DNA from: Candidatus Scatomorpha stercoravium
GTDB lineage: Bacteria; Bacillota; Clostridia; Oscillospirales; Oscillospiraceae
Assembly: GCA_018716005.1 (NCBI GenBank)
Contig: DVKN01000075.1
Span: 1 to 9,861, forward strand
Length of the DNA stretch: 9,861 nt
Direction: 5' to 3'
Below the pieces are notes generated by a model. The model was not told where the DNA came from, searched no databases, and saw only the letters and a list, made by a program, of their open reading frames with translations. Shown one piece after another: positions 1-6,390 of the stretch (within the stretch, counting starts at the first letter, position 1; each line of letters starts with the position of its first letter). The position numbers and the translations under genes were made by a program.

Positions 1-844
1 CTGCGCCCCGCTTGCCGGCGTCAGGCGCGCCCGTGACATAGTATGGCAGGCCGAAATACTTGGCCAGTATCGCTATCTGCAGCGTACCGACCTTATTTGC
101 CACATGTCCGTCCAGTGTTATGCAGTCTGCAGCGGAAGTAAAAAGGTCTACGCCCTCATGCTGCATGGCATAGGCTATCATGTTGTCCGTGGCCACGGTT
201 GTATCAAAGCCCATTTCGGCAAAGCAGGCGGAGGTGAGTCTTGCCCCCTGCATATACGGCCGGGTTTCGGCGCAGATGACGCGAAAGGCCTTGCCCTCGC
301 GTTTTGCCGCGCGTATAAGCGTACCTATAATCGTTTCGCCGTAGCACTGAGTAAGTATCGTTCCGCCTTCAGGTATAAGCTTCAGGAGTTCGTCGCCAAC
401 CAGCTGCATGCGTGAGTAGCGCTCGTTCATCGTCTCCACGGCGCGTTCAAACACGGCCTCTACCGGGTCGCATCCTGACATCAGGGCGGATATGCCGGCC
501 TCTGCGCACTTTCCGGTTATAAGCGCGTACCTGTTCGAGGTCGTAGGCCGCGCGTGGGCCAGCTCGTCCGCCGCGCGGAGAAGGAAGGCCTCGCGTTCCC
601 CTGCCGGGAGCTTTTCCGACTCCTTCGCCGCCAGGACCATGCCCATGGCCACGGCGGCATAGGGCCCCGTGCTCTGCGTCACCATATCCGCAACGGCCCG
701 GCGCACCTCGCGGTAATCGCCGCACTCCACATAGCTGACCTCGGGGAAAACCCGGCGGTCGAGTATCCGCACGCGGCCCCCCTCATACCAGGCCACGTTT
801 TCGTACCTGAGCAGGAACGGCATGCCCTCGTCCATTCTAAGCAT
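1..844 (-). CDS. MtnA/eIF2B-alpha-like sugar-phosphate isomerase, 3' end outside window
   Basis: I translated this frame by hand on the minus strand: 281 codons without a stop, running off the left edge. The ATG at 844 has AAGGAGG six bases upstream. Family landmarks appear in order: ILDRR near 27-31, ILTQC 163-167, ETRPYMQGARLT 193-204, ATDN 218-221 and GHVANKVGTLQ near 246-256. These match the S-methyl-5-thioribose-1-phosphate isomerase fold of the methionine salvage pathway, an aldose-to-ketose phosphate isomerase. Cys167 and Asp220 fall where the catalytic Cys and Asp of MtnA lie. It is a divergent member. The usual VRGAPAIG segment is replaced by QSTGPYAAVAMG (57-68), and about seven residues of the glycine-rich loop after the catalytic Cys are missing. 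It may be a ribose-1,5-bisphosphate isomerase-like or other paralogue, so no symbol is given. It is divergent from the van operon. Confidence 0.8.
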   Translation of the reverse strand, partial: MLRMDEGMPFLLRYENVAWYEGGRVRILDRRVFPEVSYVECGDYREVRRAVADMVTQSTGPYAAVAMGMVLAAKESEKLPAGEREAFLLRAADELAHARPTTSNRYALITGKCAEAGISALMSGCDPVEAVFERAVETMNERYSRMQLVGDELLKLIPEGGTILTQCYGETIIGTLIRAAKREGKAFRVICAETRPYMQGARLTSACFAEMGFDTTVATDNMIAYAMQHEGVDLFTSAADCITLDGHVANKVGTLQIAILAKYFGLPYYVTGAPDAGKRGA

Positions 845-877
845 AAAGCGCCTCCTTATAAGTGCCTTCTTGCGGAT

Positions 878-907
878 ATTATATCACGAAAGCTGCCGCT
901 TTGGCAA
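878..907 (-). promoter_or_regulatory. Sigma-A promoter of the MtnA-like gene
   Basis: On the minus strand, TTGCCA (907-902, five of six matches to TTGACA) is followed by an 18-base spacer and a perfect TATAAT (883-878). TG one base upstream of the -10 box makes it an extended -10. Transcription would begin near 871, about 27 bases before the ATG at 844. The match is seen directly; activity is inferred. Confidence 0.75.
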
Positions 908-914
908 TTTGAAC

Positions 915-946
915 GTTTTAAACCGGGGAGTTAAAACAAACTTAAA
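915..946. promoter_or_regulatory. Candidate operator: TTAAA repeats and a 7-bp inverted repeat between the divergent promoters
   Basis: GTTTTAA (915-921) and TTAAAAC (931-937) form a perfect inverted repeat with a 9-base spacer. TTAAA also recurs in direct orientation at 918, 931 and 942, giving steps of 13 and 11 bases. OmpR-family regulators such as VanR bind direct repeats about 11 bases apart, so this block just upstream of the vanG -35 box is a plausible activator or operator site. AT-rich upstream promoter DNA is the simpler alternative. Confidence 0.35.
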
Positions 947-957
947 TAATTTTTGTC

Positions 958-986
958 TTTCCATTCCGCGCGCAAAGTGCTACAAT
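958..986 (+). promoter_or_regulatory. Sigma-A-like promoter of the vanG operon
   Basis: TTTCCA (958-963, four of six matches to TTGACA), a 17-base spacer and TACAAT (981-986, five of six matches to TATAAT) precede vanG. Transcription would begin near 993, giving a leader of about 25 bases with AAGGAGG at 1004-1010. The weak -35 box is compatible with a promoter needing an activator. An in-frame ATG at 985 overlaps the -10 box, which argues against that codon as the start. Confidence 0.6.
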
Positions 987-1017
987 GTCAGGGATACACA
1001 GCCAAGGAGGCTTTAAG

Positions 1018-2064
1018 ATGGAAAAGAGAACTATCGCGGTTATATTCGGCGGCTGCTCGCCGGAGTATCCCGTTTCTTTGGAGTCGTCGCACTCCGTCGT
1101 CGTGAACTTCGACCGGGAGAAATACGACCTCATACTGCTCGGCATCACCAAGGGCGGCGAGTGGTTCCGCTACTACGGCGGGCCCGAGGGCATCGAGAAC
1201 GACACCTGGCGCGAGGGCGTATGCGTACCCGCCGTGATTTCCCCCGACCGCGAGACGCACGGCATAATCGAATTCGGTTCCGACGGCGTGAAGGCCACGC
1301 GCATCGACGCCGCCTTCCCCGTAATGCACGGCAAGAACGGCGAGGACGGCACGATACAGGGCCTGTGCGAGATGGCCGGCATACCCATCATAGGCTGCGG
1401 CGCGCTCGCGAGCGCCATCTGCATGGACAAGGACCGCGCGCACCGTCTCGCCTCCCTCGCCGGCGTCGACGTGCCGAAGGCCACCGTCTTCACCTCCATG
1501 CCGGACGAGGCCGAGCTCGCGCGCCGCGCCGGGGAAATCGGCTTCCCCGTCTTCGTGAAGCCCGTGCGCGCCGGCTCGAGCTTCGGCATAACCAAGGTCT
1601 CCGACGCCGCCGCGCTCATAGACGCCGTGAAGTTCGCCTTCCGGTTCGACCGCGAGGTCATTATCGAGGAGGCCATAGGCGGCTTCGAGGTCGGCTGCGC
1701 CGTCATGGGCAACGAGGCCCTGACGATAGGCCGCGTCGACGAGATAGAGATTTACGGCGACATCTTCGACTATGTCGAGAAGTACAGCCTCAAGACCGCG
1801 AAGATACATATGCCCGCCCGCATCAGCGCCGAGACCGAGGAGCGCATCAAGGCCGACGCCGCGAAGATTTACCGCGCCCTCGGCTGCCGCGTGATGGCGC
1901 GCGTGGATATGTTCCTCACCCCCGAGGGCCGCGTCGTCTTCAACGAGGTCAACACCATCCCCGGCTTTACCCCGCACAGCCGCTTCCCGAACATGATGAA
2001 GGGCATCGGCCTTGACTTCACCGCGCTGCTCGACGAGCTCGTCGCATACACCTTTGAAGAATGA
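1018..2064 (+). CDS. vanG: VanG-type D-alanine:D-serine ligase
   Basis: This is a 348-residue ATP-grasp ligase of the D-Ala:D-X family, the same size as VanG of Enterococcus faecalis (about 349). It should join D-Ala to D-Ser in the cytoplasm, giving a dipeptide that lowers vancomycin affinity once built into wall precursors. Visible motifs are SPEYPVS with Glu16 (the N-terminal substrate Glu), HGKNGEDG 104-111, KPVRAGSSFG 181-190, EKYSLKTAKIHMPAR 254-268, RVDMF 295-299 and NEVNTIPGFTPHSRFP 309-324. The EKYSLKTAKI stretch and overall wording resemble VanG more than housekeeping Ddl or the D-Ala:D-Lac ligases VanA/VanB. The ATG at 1018 has AAGGAGG seven bases upstream. The stop overlaps the next start by four bases (ATGA). 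D-Ser rather than D-Ala specificity is inferred from similarity and from the vanXY-vanT neighbours. Confidence 0.92.
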   Translation: MEKRTIAVIFGGCSPEYPVSLESSHSVVVNFDREKYDLILLGITKGGEWFRYYGGPEGIENDTWREGVCVPAVISPDRETHGIIEFGSDGVKATRIDAAFPVMHGKNGEDGTIQGLCEMAGIPIIGCGALASAICMDKDRAHRLASLAGVDVPKATVFTSMPDEAELARRAGEIGFPVFVKPVRAGSSFGITKVSDAAALIDAVKFAFRFDREVIIEEAIGGFEVGCAVMGNEALTIGRVDEIEIYGDIFDYVEKYSLKTAKIHMPARISAETEERIKADAAKIYRALGCRVMARVDMFLTPEGRVVFNEVNTIPGFTPHSRFPNMMKGIGLDFTALLDELVAYTFEE

Positions 2065-2636
2065 AGGCCCCGCTGCTGGTTAACCCCGGCCATCCGCTCG
2101 CGGAAGGTTTCGAACCCTCTTCCCTATCCCCCGCCCTGCCGGGCTCGGACATACTCCTCGAGAGCGAGTGCGCGGCCGCGCTTACGGCGCTCGTGCGCGC
2201 CGTGGGCGGCGAGGGGAAAATAATCCCGGTGAGCGGCTACAGGCCGCACGCCGAGCAGCTCGCGCTCTGGGAGGAGACGCTGCGCGCGCAGGGCGAAGAG
2301 TTCACGCGCAAATACGTCGCCATCCCCGGATGCAGCGAGCATGAGACGGGCCTCGCCATAGATCTCGCCCTCGATACCGGCGGCAAAATCGACTTTATAC
2401 GCCCGTATTTCCCCCATGACGGCGTGTGCGGCGAGTTCCGCGCGAAGGCGGCGGAATACGGCTTCATCGAGCGCTATCCCGCCGGCAAGGAGCGCATAAC
2501 GCGCATCTCCGCGGAGCCCTGGCACTTCCGCTATGTCGGCCGCGAGCACGCCGTGAGAATCGCCGCGGGCAATCTCACGCTCGAGGAATACGCAGAAATC
2601 ATCTCCGGAGGCTCTCATGAGCAAACGCAACCTTAA
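2061..2636 (+). CDS. vanXY: VanXY-type D,D-dipeptidase/D,D-carboxypeptidase
   Basis: This 191-residue protein is a zinc D,D-peptidase of the VanY/M15 family with no signal peptide or membrane anchor, as expected for cytoplasmic VanXY enzymes. VanXY removes D-Ala-D-Ala dipeptide and trims the terminal D-Ala of ordinary UDP-pentapeptide, so that D-Ala-D-Ser precursors dominate. Zinc and catalytic motifs are intact: SEHETGLAID (92-101; His94 and Asp101) and EPWHFRYVG (152-160; Glu152 and His155). VSGYR 57-61 and EEFTRKYVAIP 79-89 also match the VanXY-G sequence I remember. The gene overlaps vanG by four bases and has only a poor ribosome site (TTTGAAGA), so translation probably depends on coupling to vanG. 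It overlaps vanT by 20 bases. A plain VanY is less likely because VanY proteins are membrane-anchored. Confidence 0.9.
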   Translation: MKAPLLVNPGHPLAEGFEPSSLSPALPGSDILLESECAAALTALVRAVGGEGKIIPVSGYRPHAEQLALWEETLRAQGEEFTRKYVAIPGCSEHETGLAIDLALDTGGKIDFIRPYFPHDGVCGEFRAKAAEYGFIERYPAGKERITRISAEPWHFRYVGREHAVRIAAGNLTLEEYAEIISGGSHEQTQP

Positions 2637-4722
2637 AGGAATAGAATACTTCCGTATAGCCGCGGCCTTCCTGGTCGTGGCTATACACACTTCGCCTCTC
2701 GCGTCCTACTCCGCGACGGCGGACTTTATCTTCACCCGCGTCATCGCGCGCGTGGCCGTTCCGTTTTTCTTCATGGCGACCGGCTATTTCGTCCTCGGCG
2801 GCGTGAATGTGCGCAGAAGCCTTAAAAAGCTGCTCATAATCTACGCCGCGAGCGCGGCGCTCTATCTGCCCGTCAACGTCTACGCCGGGCACCTGCAGGG
2901 CTGGGATCTCCTTGAGCTCGCGCGTCAGGCGCTTTTCGAGGGCACGTTCTACCATCTCTGGTATCTGCCCGCCGCAATACTCGGCCTGTGGCTCACCGAT
3001 TTGCTCCTGCGCCGCCTGGGCGAGAAGCGCGCCGGCATTGCGGTCACAGTCCTGTACGCGCTCGGCCTCCTCGGCGACAGCTACTGGGGGCTTATCGAGA
3101 ACGTCCCCGGCCTGAGCGCGCTCTACGGCGGGATATTCGCGCTCATGGGCTACACCCGCAACGGGCTCTTCTTCGCGCCCATGTTCTTCTATCTCGGCAG
3201 CAGGCTGCAAGGCGGGAAGAAACGCGCAATGGGCTACGAGCTTGTGGGCCTCATAGCCAGCTTTGCCGTCATGCTCGCCGAGGCGCTCTTCGCGCGCTCG
3301 CGCGGCTGGCAGAGGCACGACAGCATGTACGTGTTCCTGCCCTTCGTCGTATACTTCCTCTTCGCCCTGCTCATGAGGGCGCGCGGGAGCGTGCGCCTGC
3401 CGCTCGGCAATTTCTCCCTGCTCGTCTATATCCTCCACCCCGCCGTCATTATCGCCGTGCGCGGCGCGGCGCGGGCGCTCGGGCTGTGGGGCCCGCTGGT
3501 GGAGAACAGCCTCGGCCACTACATCGCCGTCTGCCTCGGGAGCGCCGCCGCGAGCTCCGCAATCCTCTGGCTCTGGGAGCGGATAAAGCCCCGCCGCGTC
3601 TCCGACACAGCGAGGGCCTGGGTCGAGGTAGACCTCGCCGCGCTCAAGAATAACGCCCGCAGGCTTTCGGAGTTCGCTCCCGAGGGCTGCGAGCTGATGG
3701 CCGTGCTCAAGTGCGATGCATACGGGCACGGGGCCGTGCGCAGCGCGCTCGAGCTCAACGGCATCGGCGTCAGGGCCTTTGCCGTCGCCTGCTGCGCCGA
3801 GGGCGTGGAGCTCAGGAGGGCCGGCGTCAGGGGGCTCATACTCATCCTCGGCTGGACGCCCGTGAGCGAATGGCGGACCCTGCGCCGCTATCATCTCACC
3901 CAATGCGCCGCCGACGCCGCATACGCACGCGAACTGAGCGGGGCCGCGCGCGGCAGGGTCGACGTCCACGTCAAGGTCGACACCGGAATGCACCGCCTCG
4001 GCGAGGACTGGAGCCATGCGGACGCCGTCGCCGACATATACGCCCTGCCCAACCTGCGCGTGACGGGCATGTTCACGCACCTCGCCGTCTCCGACTCGCT
4101 CAGCGAGAGCGACGCGGACTTCACATCGGAGCAGATACGCCGCTTCTTCGCGCTCGCAGACGAGCTCAAATCCCGCGGCATAGACCCCGGCGCTCTGCAC
4201 ACGCAGGCGAGCTACGGGCTCCTCAATTACCCCGACGCGCGCTGCGCCTACGCCCGCGCAGGCGTCGCGCTCTACGGCGTCAAGAGCGACGGCCACGACG
4301 GCGTGCGCGCCTGGCCCGGCCTCACGCCCGCCCTGAGCCTGAAGGCGCGAATCGGCCTTGTCCGCGAGCTGCCCGCCGGCGAGAGCGTCGGCTACGGCCG
4401 CGAATTCACGACGGCGCGGGAAAGCCGTATAGCCGTGCTGCCCATAGGCTACGGCGACGGCGTATTCCGCTGCGCCATGCACGGCGGAGCCGAGGCCCTG
4501 GTCAACGGGAAGCGCTGCCCGGTCGTCGCGCGGATATGCATGGACCAGCTCTGCCTCGACGTCACCGACGCCGGCGAGGTAAAGCCCGGCGACATCGCGA
4601 CCTTCATAGGCCGCGACGGCGATGAATTAATCAGCTGCGAGGAATTCGCCGCAAAGAGCGGCACAATATCGAACGAAGTCCTCAGCCGCCTCGGCAAAAG
4701 GCTGCCGAGGGTGTACAGATAG
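2617..4722 (+). CDS. vanT: VanT-type membrane-bound serine/alanine racemase
   Basis: This is a 701-residue two-part protein. Residues 1 to about 325 form a multi-spanning membrane domain of the acyltransferase-3 type (GIEYFRIAAAFLVVAIHT at 8-25, then about ten hydrophobic segments to LWLWERIKP). From about 333 to the end it is a PLP-dependent alanine racemase: AVLKCDAYGHG with Lys365 as PLP lysine, VDTGMHRLGE 454-463, and VGYGREF 591-597 with Tyr593 as likely second catalytic base. Asn686 in TISNEV sits where Alr enzymes have Tyr in TISYRV. From memory, the equivalent Asn in VanT is tied to serine racemisation. It supplies D-Ser to VanG; the membrane domain is thought to help L-Ser uptake. 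Length and architecture match VanT-G (about 712). The ATG at 2617 follows CCGGAGG by five bases inside the end of vanXY. Confidence 0.92.
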   Translation: MSKRNLKGIEYFRIAAAFLVVAIHTSPLASYSATADFIFTRVIARVAVPFFFMATGYFVLGGVNVRRSLKKLLIIYAASAALYLPVNVYAGHLQGWDLLELARQALFEGTFYHLWYLPAAILGLWLTDLLLRRLGEKRAGIAVTVLYALGLLGDSYWGLIENVPGLSALYGGIFALMGYTRNGLFFAPMFFYLGSRLQGGKKRAMGYELVGLIASFAVMLAEALFARSRGWQRHDSMYVFLPFVVYFLFALLMRARGSVRLPLGNFSLLVYILHPAVIIAVRGAARALGLWGPLVENSLGHYIAVCLGSAAASSAILWLWERIKPRRVSDTARAWVEVDLAALKNNARRLSEFAPEGCELMAVLKCDAYGHGAVRSALELNGIGVRAFAVACCAEGVELRRAGVRGLILILGWTPVSEWRTLRRYHLTQCAADAAYARELSGAARGRVDVHVKVDTGMHRLGEDWSHADAVADIYALPNLRVTGMFTHLAVSDSLSESDADFTSEQIRRFFALADELKSRGIDPGALHTQASYGLLNYPDARCAYARAGVALYGVKSDGHDGVRAWPGLTPALSLKARIGLVRELPAGESVGYGREFTTARESRIAVLPIGYGDGVFRCAMHGGAEALVNGKRCPVVARICMDQLCLDVTDAGEVKPGDIATFIGRDGDELISCEEFAAKSGTISNEVLSRLGKRLPRVYR

Positions 4723-4761
4723 AGAGAAGTGAAAAACAATGAAGCGCAACATGGCCCTCCC

Positions 4762-4827
4762 CCATGCAAGACCGGCGTACAGCGGCGCTTGCATGGAGTA
4801 ATAAGCCGCTGACCATGCCGGTCTTGC
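4762..4827 (+). promoter_or_regulatory. Leader with two mutually exclusive hairpins between vanT and the CD3324-like gene
   Basis: Hairpin A pairs CCATGCAAG (4762-4770) with CTTGCATGG (4788-4796), nine perfect base pairs. Hairpin B pairs GCAAGACCGGC (4766-4776) with GCCGGTCTTGC (4817-4827), eleven pairs, continued after a 3/5-base internal loop by CAGCGGC (4780-4786) with GCCGCTG (4805-4811). The apical loop is 18 bases. Both use 4766-4770 as the left strand, so they cannot form together. Neither is followed by a T tract, so this is not an ordinary terminator. A possible 20-codon reading frame (4739-4801, MKRNMALPHARPAYSGACME) runs through hairpin A behind a weak AGAGAAG. It could be a leader peptide or chance. 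The remainder of 4723-4859 shows nothing else. Confidence 0.4.
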
Positions 4828-4859
4828 CGCCCGAAAGCAAAATCCGGGAGGAAGGCCGC

Positions 4860-5117
4860 ATGAAATACTATAACGCGCGCTCGGCGCTGCCCGAGCCGCT
4901 TTTCCGCGAAGTCCAGCGCTACGTCCGCGGCGCGTATCTCTACGTCCCCGCGCCCGAACACGCCCGCTGGGGCGAGATATCCGGCGCGCGCCGGGAGCTC
5001 GCGGAGCGCAACGAAGAAATCCGCTCGCTCAGGCGGCTCGGCATGTCCGAGGGCGAGCTGGCGGAGAGATTCTGCCTCTCCGTCTACGCCATACGCAAGA
5101 TAATATACGGCAAGTGA
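4860..5117 (+). CDS. CD3324-like small helix-turn-helix protein
   Basis: This small basic protein has 85 residues. GGGAGG (4846-4851) lies eight bases before the ATG at 4860, so I prefer this start over an in-frame ATG at 4764, which lies inside the upstream hairpins. The opening MKYYNARSALPEPL, the middle RWGEISGARRELAERNEEI (37-55) and the end LAERFCLSVYAIRKIIYG match my memory of a clostridial family named after C. difficile CD3324, whose role is unknown to me. Residues about 63-82 look like a helix-turn-helix (SEGELAERFCLSVYAIRKI), suggesting DNA binding. It lies 137 bases after vanT with no terminator between, so it may be the fourth gene of the van transcript. It could be a small regulator in the place VanU holds in enterococcal vanG clusters, but it does not look like VanU; that link is conjecture. 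Confidence 0.75.
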   Translation: MKYYNARSALPEPLFREVQRYVRGAYLYVPAPEHARWGEISGARRELAERNEEIRSLRRLGMSEGELAERFCLSVYAIRKIIYGK

Positions 5118-5120
5118 AAA

Positions 5121-5148
5121 GGACGCCGCGAGAGCGGCGTCCTCTTTT
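5121..5148 (+). terminator. Intrinsic terminator closing the van operon transcript
   Basis: GGACGCCGC (5121-5129) and GCGGCGTCC (5134-5142) form a perfect nine-pair GC-rich stem with a GAGA loop, followed by TCTTTT. It starts three bases after the stop of the CD3324-like gene. It is the first good terminator downstream of vanG, which supports a single transcript of about 4.1 kb. Confidence 0.9.
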
Positions 5149-5229
5149 ATAATCTTCGCTTAGGCGGTGTTTGGTGTGTGGAAAACGCGCCCGATACGTG
5201 CTATCGTTGTACGGAAAGGATGTGTTTTC

Positions 5230-5856
5230 ATGAACCCGAACCTCATATACCCGCGCGCCGGGGACCGCGAGACGGTCTACCTGAAGAACGTTATAAACGA
5301 CGCCGCGATTACCGTCGGCGACTACACAATTTACAACGACTGCCTGCACGACCCGCGCGAGTTCCAGCACCGCAATGTGCTCTATCATTATTATGTCAAC
5401 CATGACCGGCTGACGATAGGGAAATTCTGCTCCATAGCCTGCGGCGCAAAGTTCCTCCTGACGAGCGCGAACCACGCGCTGGGCTCGCTCTCGAGCTACA
5501 CCTTCCCCATATTCTACGACGAGTGGGGCCTGGATCCCGCGCGGGTGACCGACGCATGGGACAACAAAGGCGGCATAGTCATAGGAAACGACGTGTGGAT
5601 AGGCTTCGAGGCGGTGATACTCTCCGGCGTCACCATAGGCGACGGCGCGATAATCGGCGCGAGGTCCGTTGTGACGAGGGACGTCCCGCCCTACGCGATT
5701 GTGGGCGGCGCGCCGGCAAGGCTTATACGCCCGCGCTTTCCCGAGGAGACCGTCGAGGCCCTGCTGCGCATAAGGTGGTGGGACTGGCCGGAGGAGAAGC
5801 TCCGGCGGCATATCGACGATATCCAGAGCGGGAATCTAGCGTCTCTCGGCGTTTAG
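5230..5856 (+). CDS. Vat/CatB-type xenobiotic O-acetyltransferase (left-handed beta-helix)
   Basis: This 208-residue hexapeptide-repeat acetyltransferase belongs to the xenobiotic acyltransferase (XAT) family, whose members use acetyl-CoA to acetylate a hydroxyl on streptogramin A (Vat) or chloramphenicol (CatB). The start MNPNLIYPRAGD, LYHYYVNHDRLTIGKFCSIACG (51-72), TSANHALG with His82, IVIGNDVWIGFEAVILSG (116-133) and YAIVGGAPARLIRPRF (155-170) follow the Vat order. His82 coincides with the catalytic His of VatD as I recall it. The aromatic RWWDWP near 182-187 is also typical. The ATG at 5230 has AAAGGA nine bases upstream; an in-frame GTG at 5167 lacks a ribosome site. Many clostridial chromosomes carry homologues of unproven substrate, so streptogramin resistance is not established. 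Its stop overlaps the convergent GNAT stop by four bases (5853-5856 region). Confidence 0.85.
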   Translation: MNPNLIYPRAGDRETVYLKNVINDAAITVGDYTIYNDCLHDPREFQHRNVLYHYYVNHDRLTIGKFCSIACGAKFLLTSANHALGSLSSYTFPIFYDEWGLDPARVTDAWDNKGGIVIGNDVWIGFEAVILSGVTIGDGAIIGARSVVTRDVPPYAIVGGAPARLIRPRFPEETVEALLRIRWWDWPEEKLRRHIDDIQSGNLASLGV

Positions 5857-6380
5857 CCGGCGAATATCTCACTGTTCTCGTCTATATCATGCCAGAAGCG
5901 GAAGTATTCCGCCCGGCTTATCTCCCCGCCGCTAATCATAATCTCGTAGTCTTCGCCCTGCCAGCTGTAATATACGCCGGCTTCGGCGTAGCCGCTGCGC
6001 TCGTAGAAGGCCTTGCGGCGGCGGCGCTGGGCGTTGTTGTCCGCGTCCGGGCGATGGCGCTCTATGTCGACGAGCAGCCTCCGGCCCGGCTTCAGCGCGC
6101 GTATGAGCCGCAGCGCCTCGCTGCCAACGCCGCGGCCGCGCATATTCTCCTCGACCGCGAAGTATATGATATGCGCCATATCTCCCCAGTTGAGCAGGAT
6201 GGCGAAGCCGGCCAACGCGCCCGCCTCATAAAAGCCGAACATCTCGCTTATGCCGGTCGCGTCGTCCAGGACGCGCTCTATTCCCCAGCGCTCGTTCGCC
6301 GGGAAGGCGCTCTCATATAGGCGCAGCGCCTCCGGAAGCTCCGGCGAGCGGCGCGTAATCTTATCAAGCTGCAAAACCAT
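5853..6380 (-). CDS. GNAT-family N-acetyltransferase, substrate unknown
   Basis: This 175-residue protein has the GNAT acetyl-CoA fold. The beta-4/acetyl-CoA loop region is IIYFAVEENMRGRGVGSEAL (71-90), with the RxxGxG-type pyrophosphate-binding loop at Arg81-Gly86. FYERSGY (125-131) is the usual motif B helix with its Tyr. The insert HRPDADNNAQRRRRKAF (109-125) is strongly basic. The C-terminal segment EISRAEYFRFWHDIDENSEIF extends beyond the core fold. GNAT enzymes acetylate amines on antibiotics, peptides, proteins or metabolites; nothing here identifies which. The gene has its own promoter (6411-6439). Its start at 6380 lies just after GGAAAGAGGT, a close and imperfect ribosome site. It runs convergently into the Vat-like gene, sharing four bases, so TAA here and TAG there interlock. 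Confidence 0.85.
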   Translation of the reverse strand: MVLQLDKITRRSPELPEALRLYESAFPANERWGIERVLDDATGISEMFGFYEAGALAGFAILLNWGDMAHIIYFAVEENMRGRGVGSEALRLIRALKPGRRLLVDIERHRPDADNNAQRRRRKAFYERSGYAEAGVYYSWQGEDYEIMISGGEISRAEYFRFWHDIDENSEIFAG

Positions 6381-6390
6381 ACCTCTTTCC

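Noticed and set aside
985..1017. Earlier ATG for vanG at 985
   Set aside because: It overlaps the predicted -10 box and lies upstream of the predicted transcription start. The ATG at 1018 has a near-perfect ribosome site, and VanG proteins begin there.
988..1977. Long minus-strand open frame (329 codons) opposite vanG
   Set aside because: The translation is Ala/Gly/Val/His-rich with no family features. It mirrors the GC-rich codon pattern of vanG, whose motifs are unmistakable.
2599..4482. Minus-strand open frame of 627 codons opposite vanT
   Set aside because: It is a shadow of a high-GC gene: low-complexity Ala/Glu/Gly/Arg composition with no motifs. VanT on the plus strand is complete and well supported.
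5171..5207. Possible promoter for the Vat-like gene after the terminator
   Set aside because: Candidate -35/-10 pairs (for example TGGAAA with TATCGT) match only four of six bases each. A promoter is expected here but none is convincing.
5167..5229. Earlier GTG start for the Vat-like gene
   Set aside because: It has no ribosome site and the added residues do not match the family. The ATG at 5230 has AAAGGA nine bases upstream.
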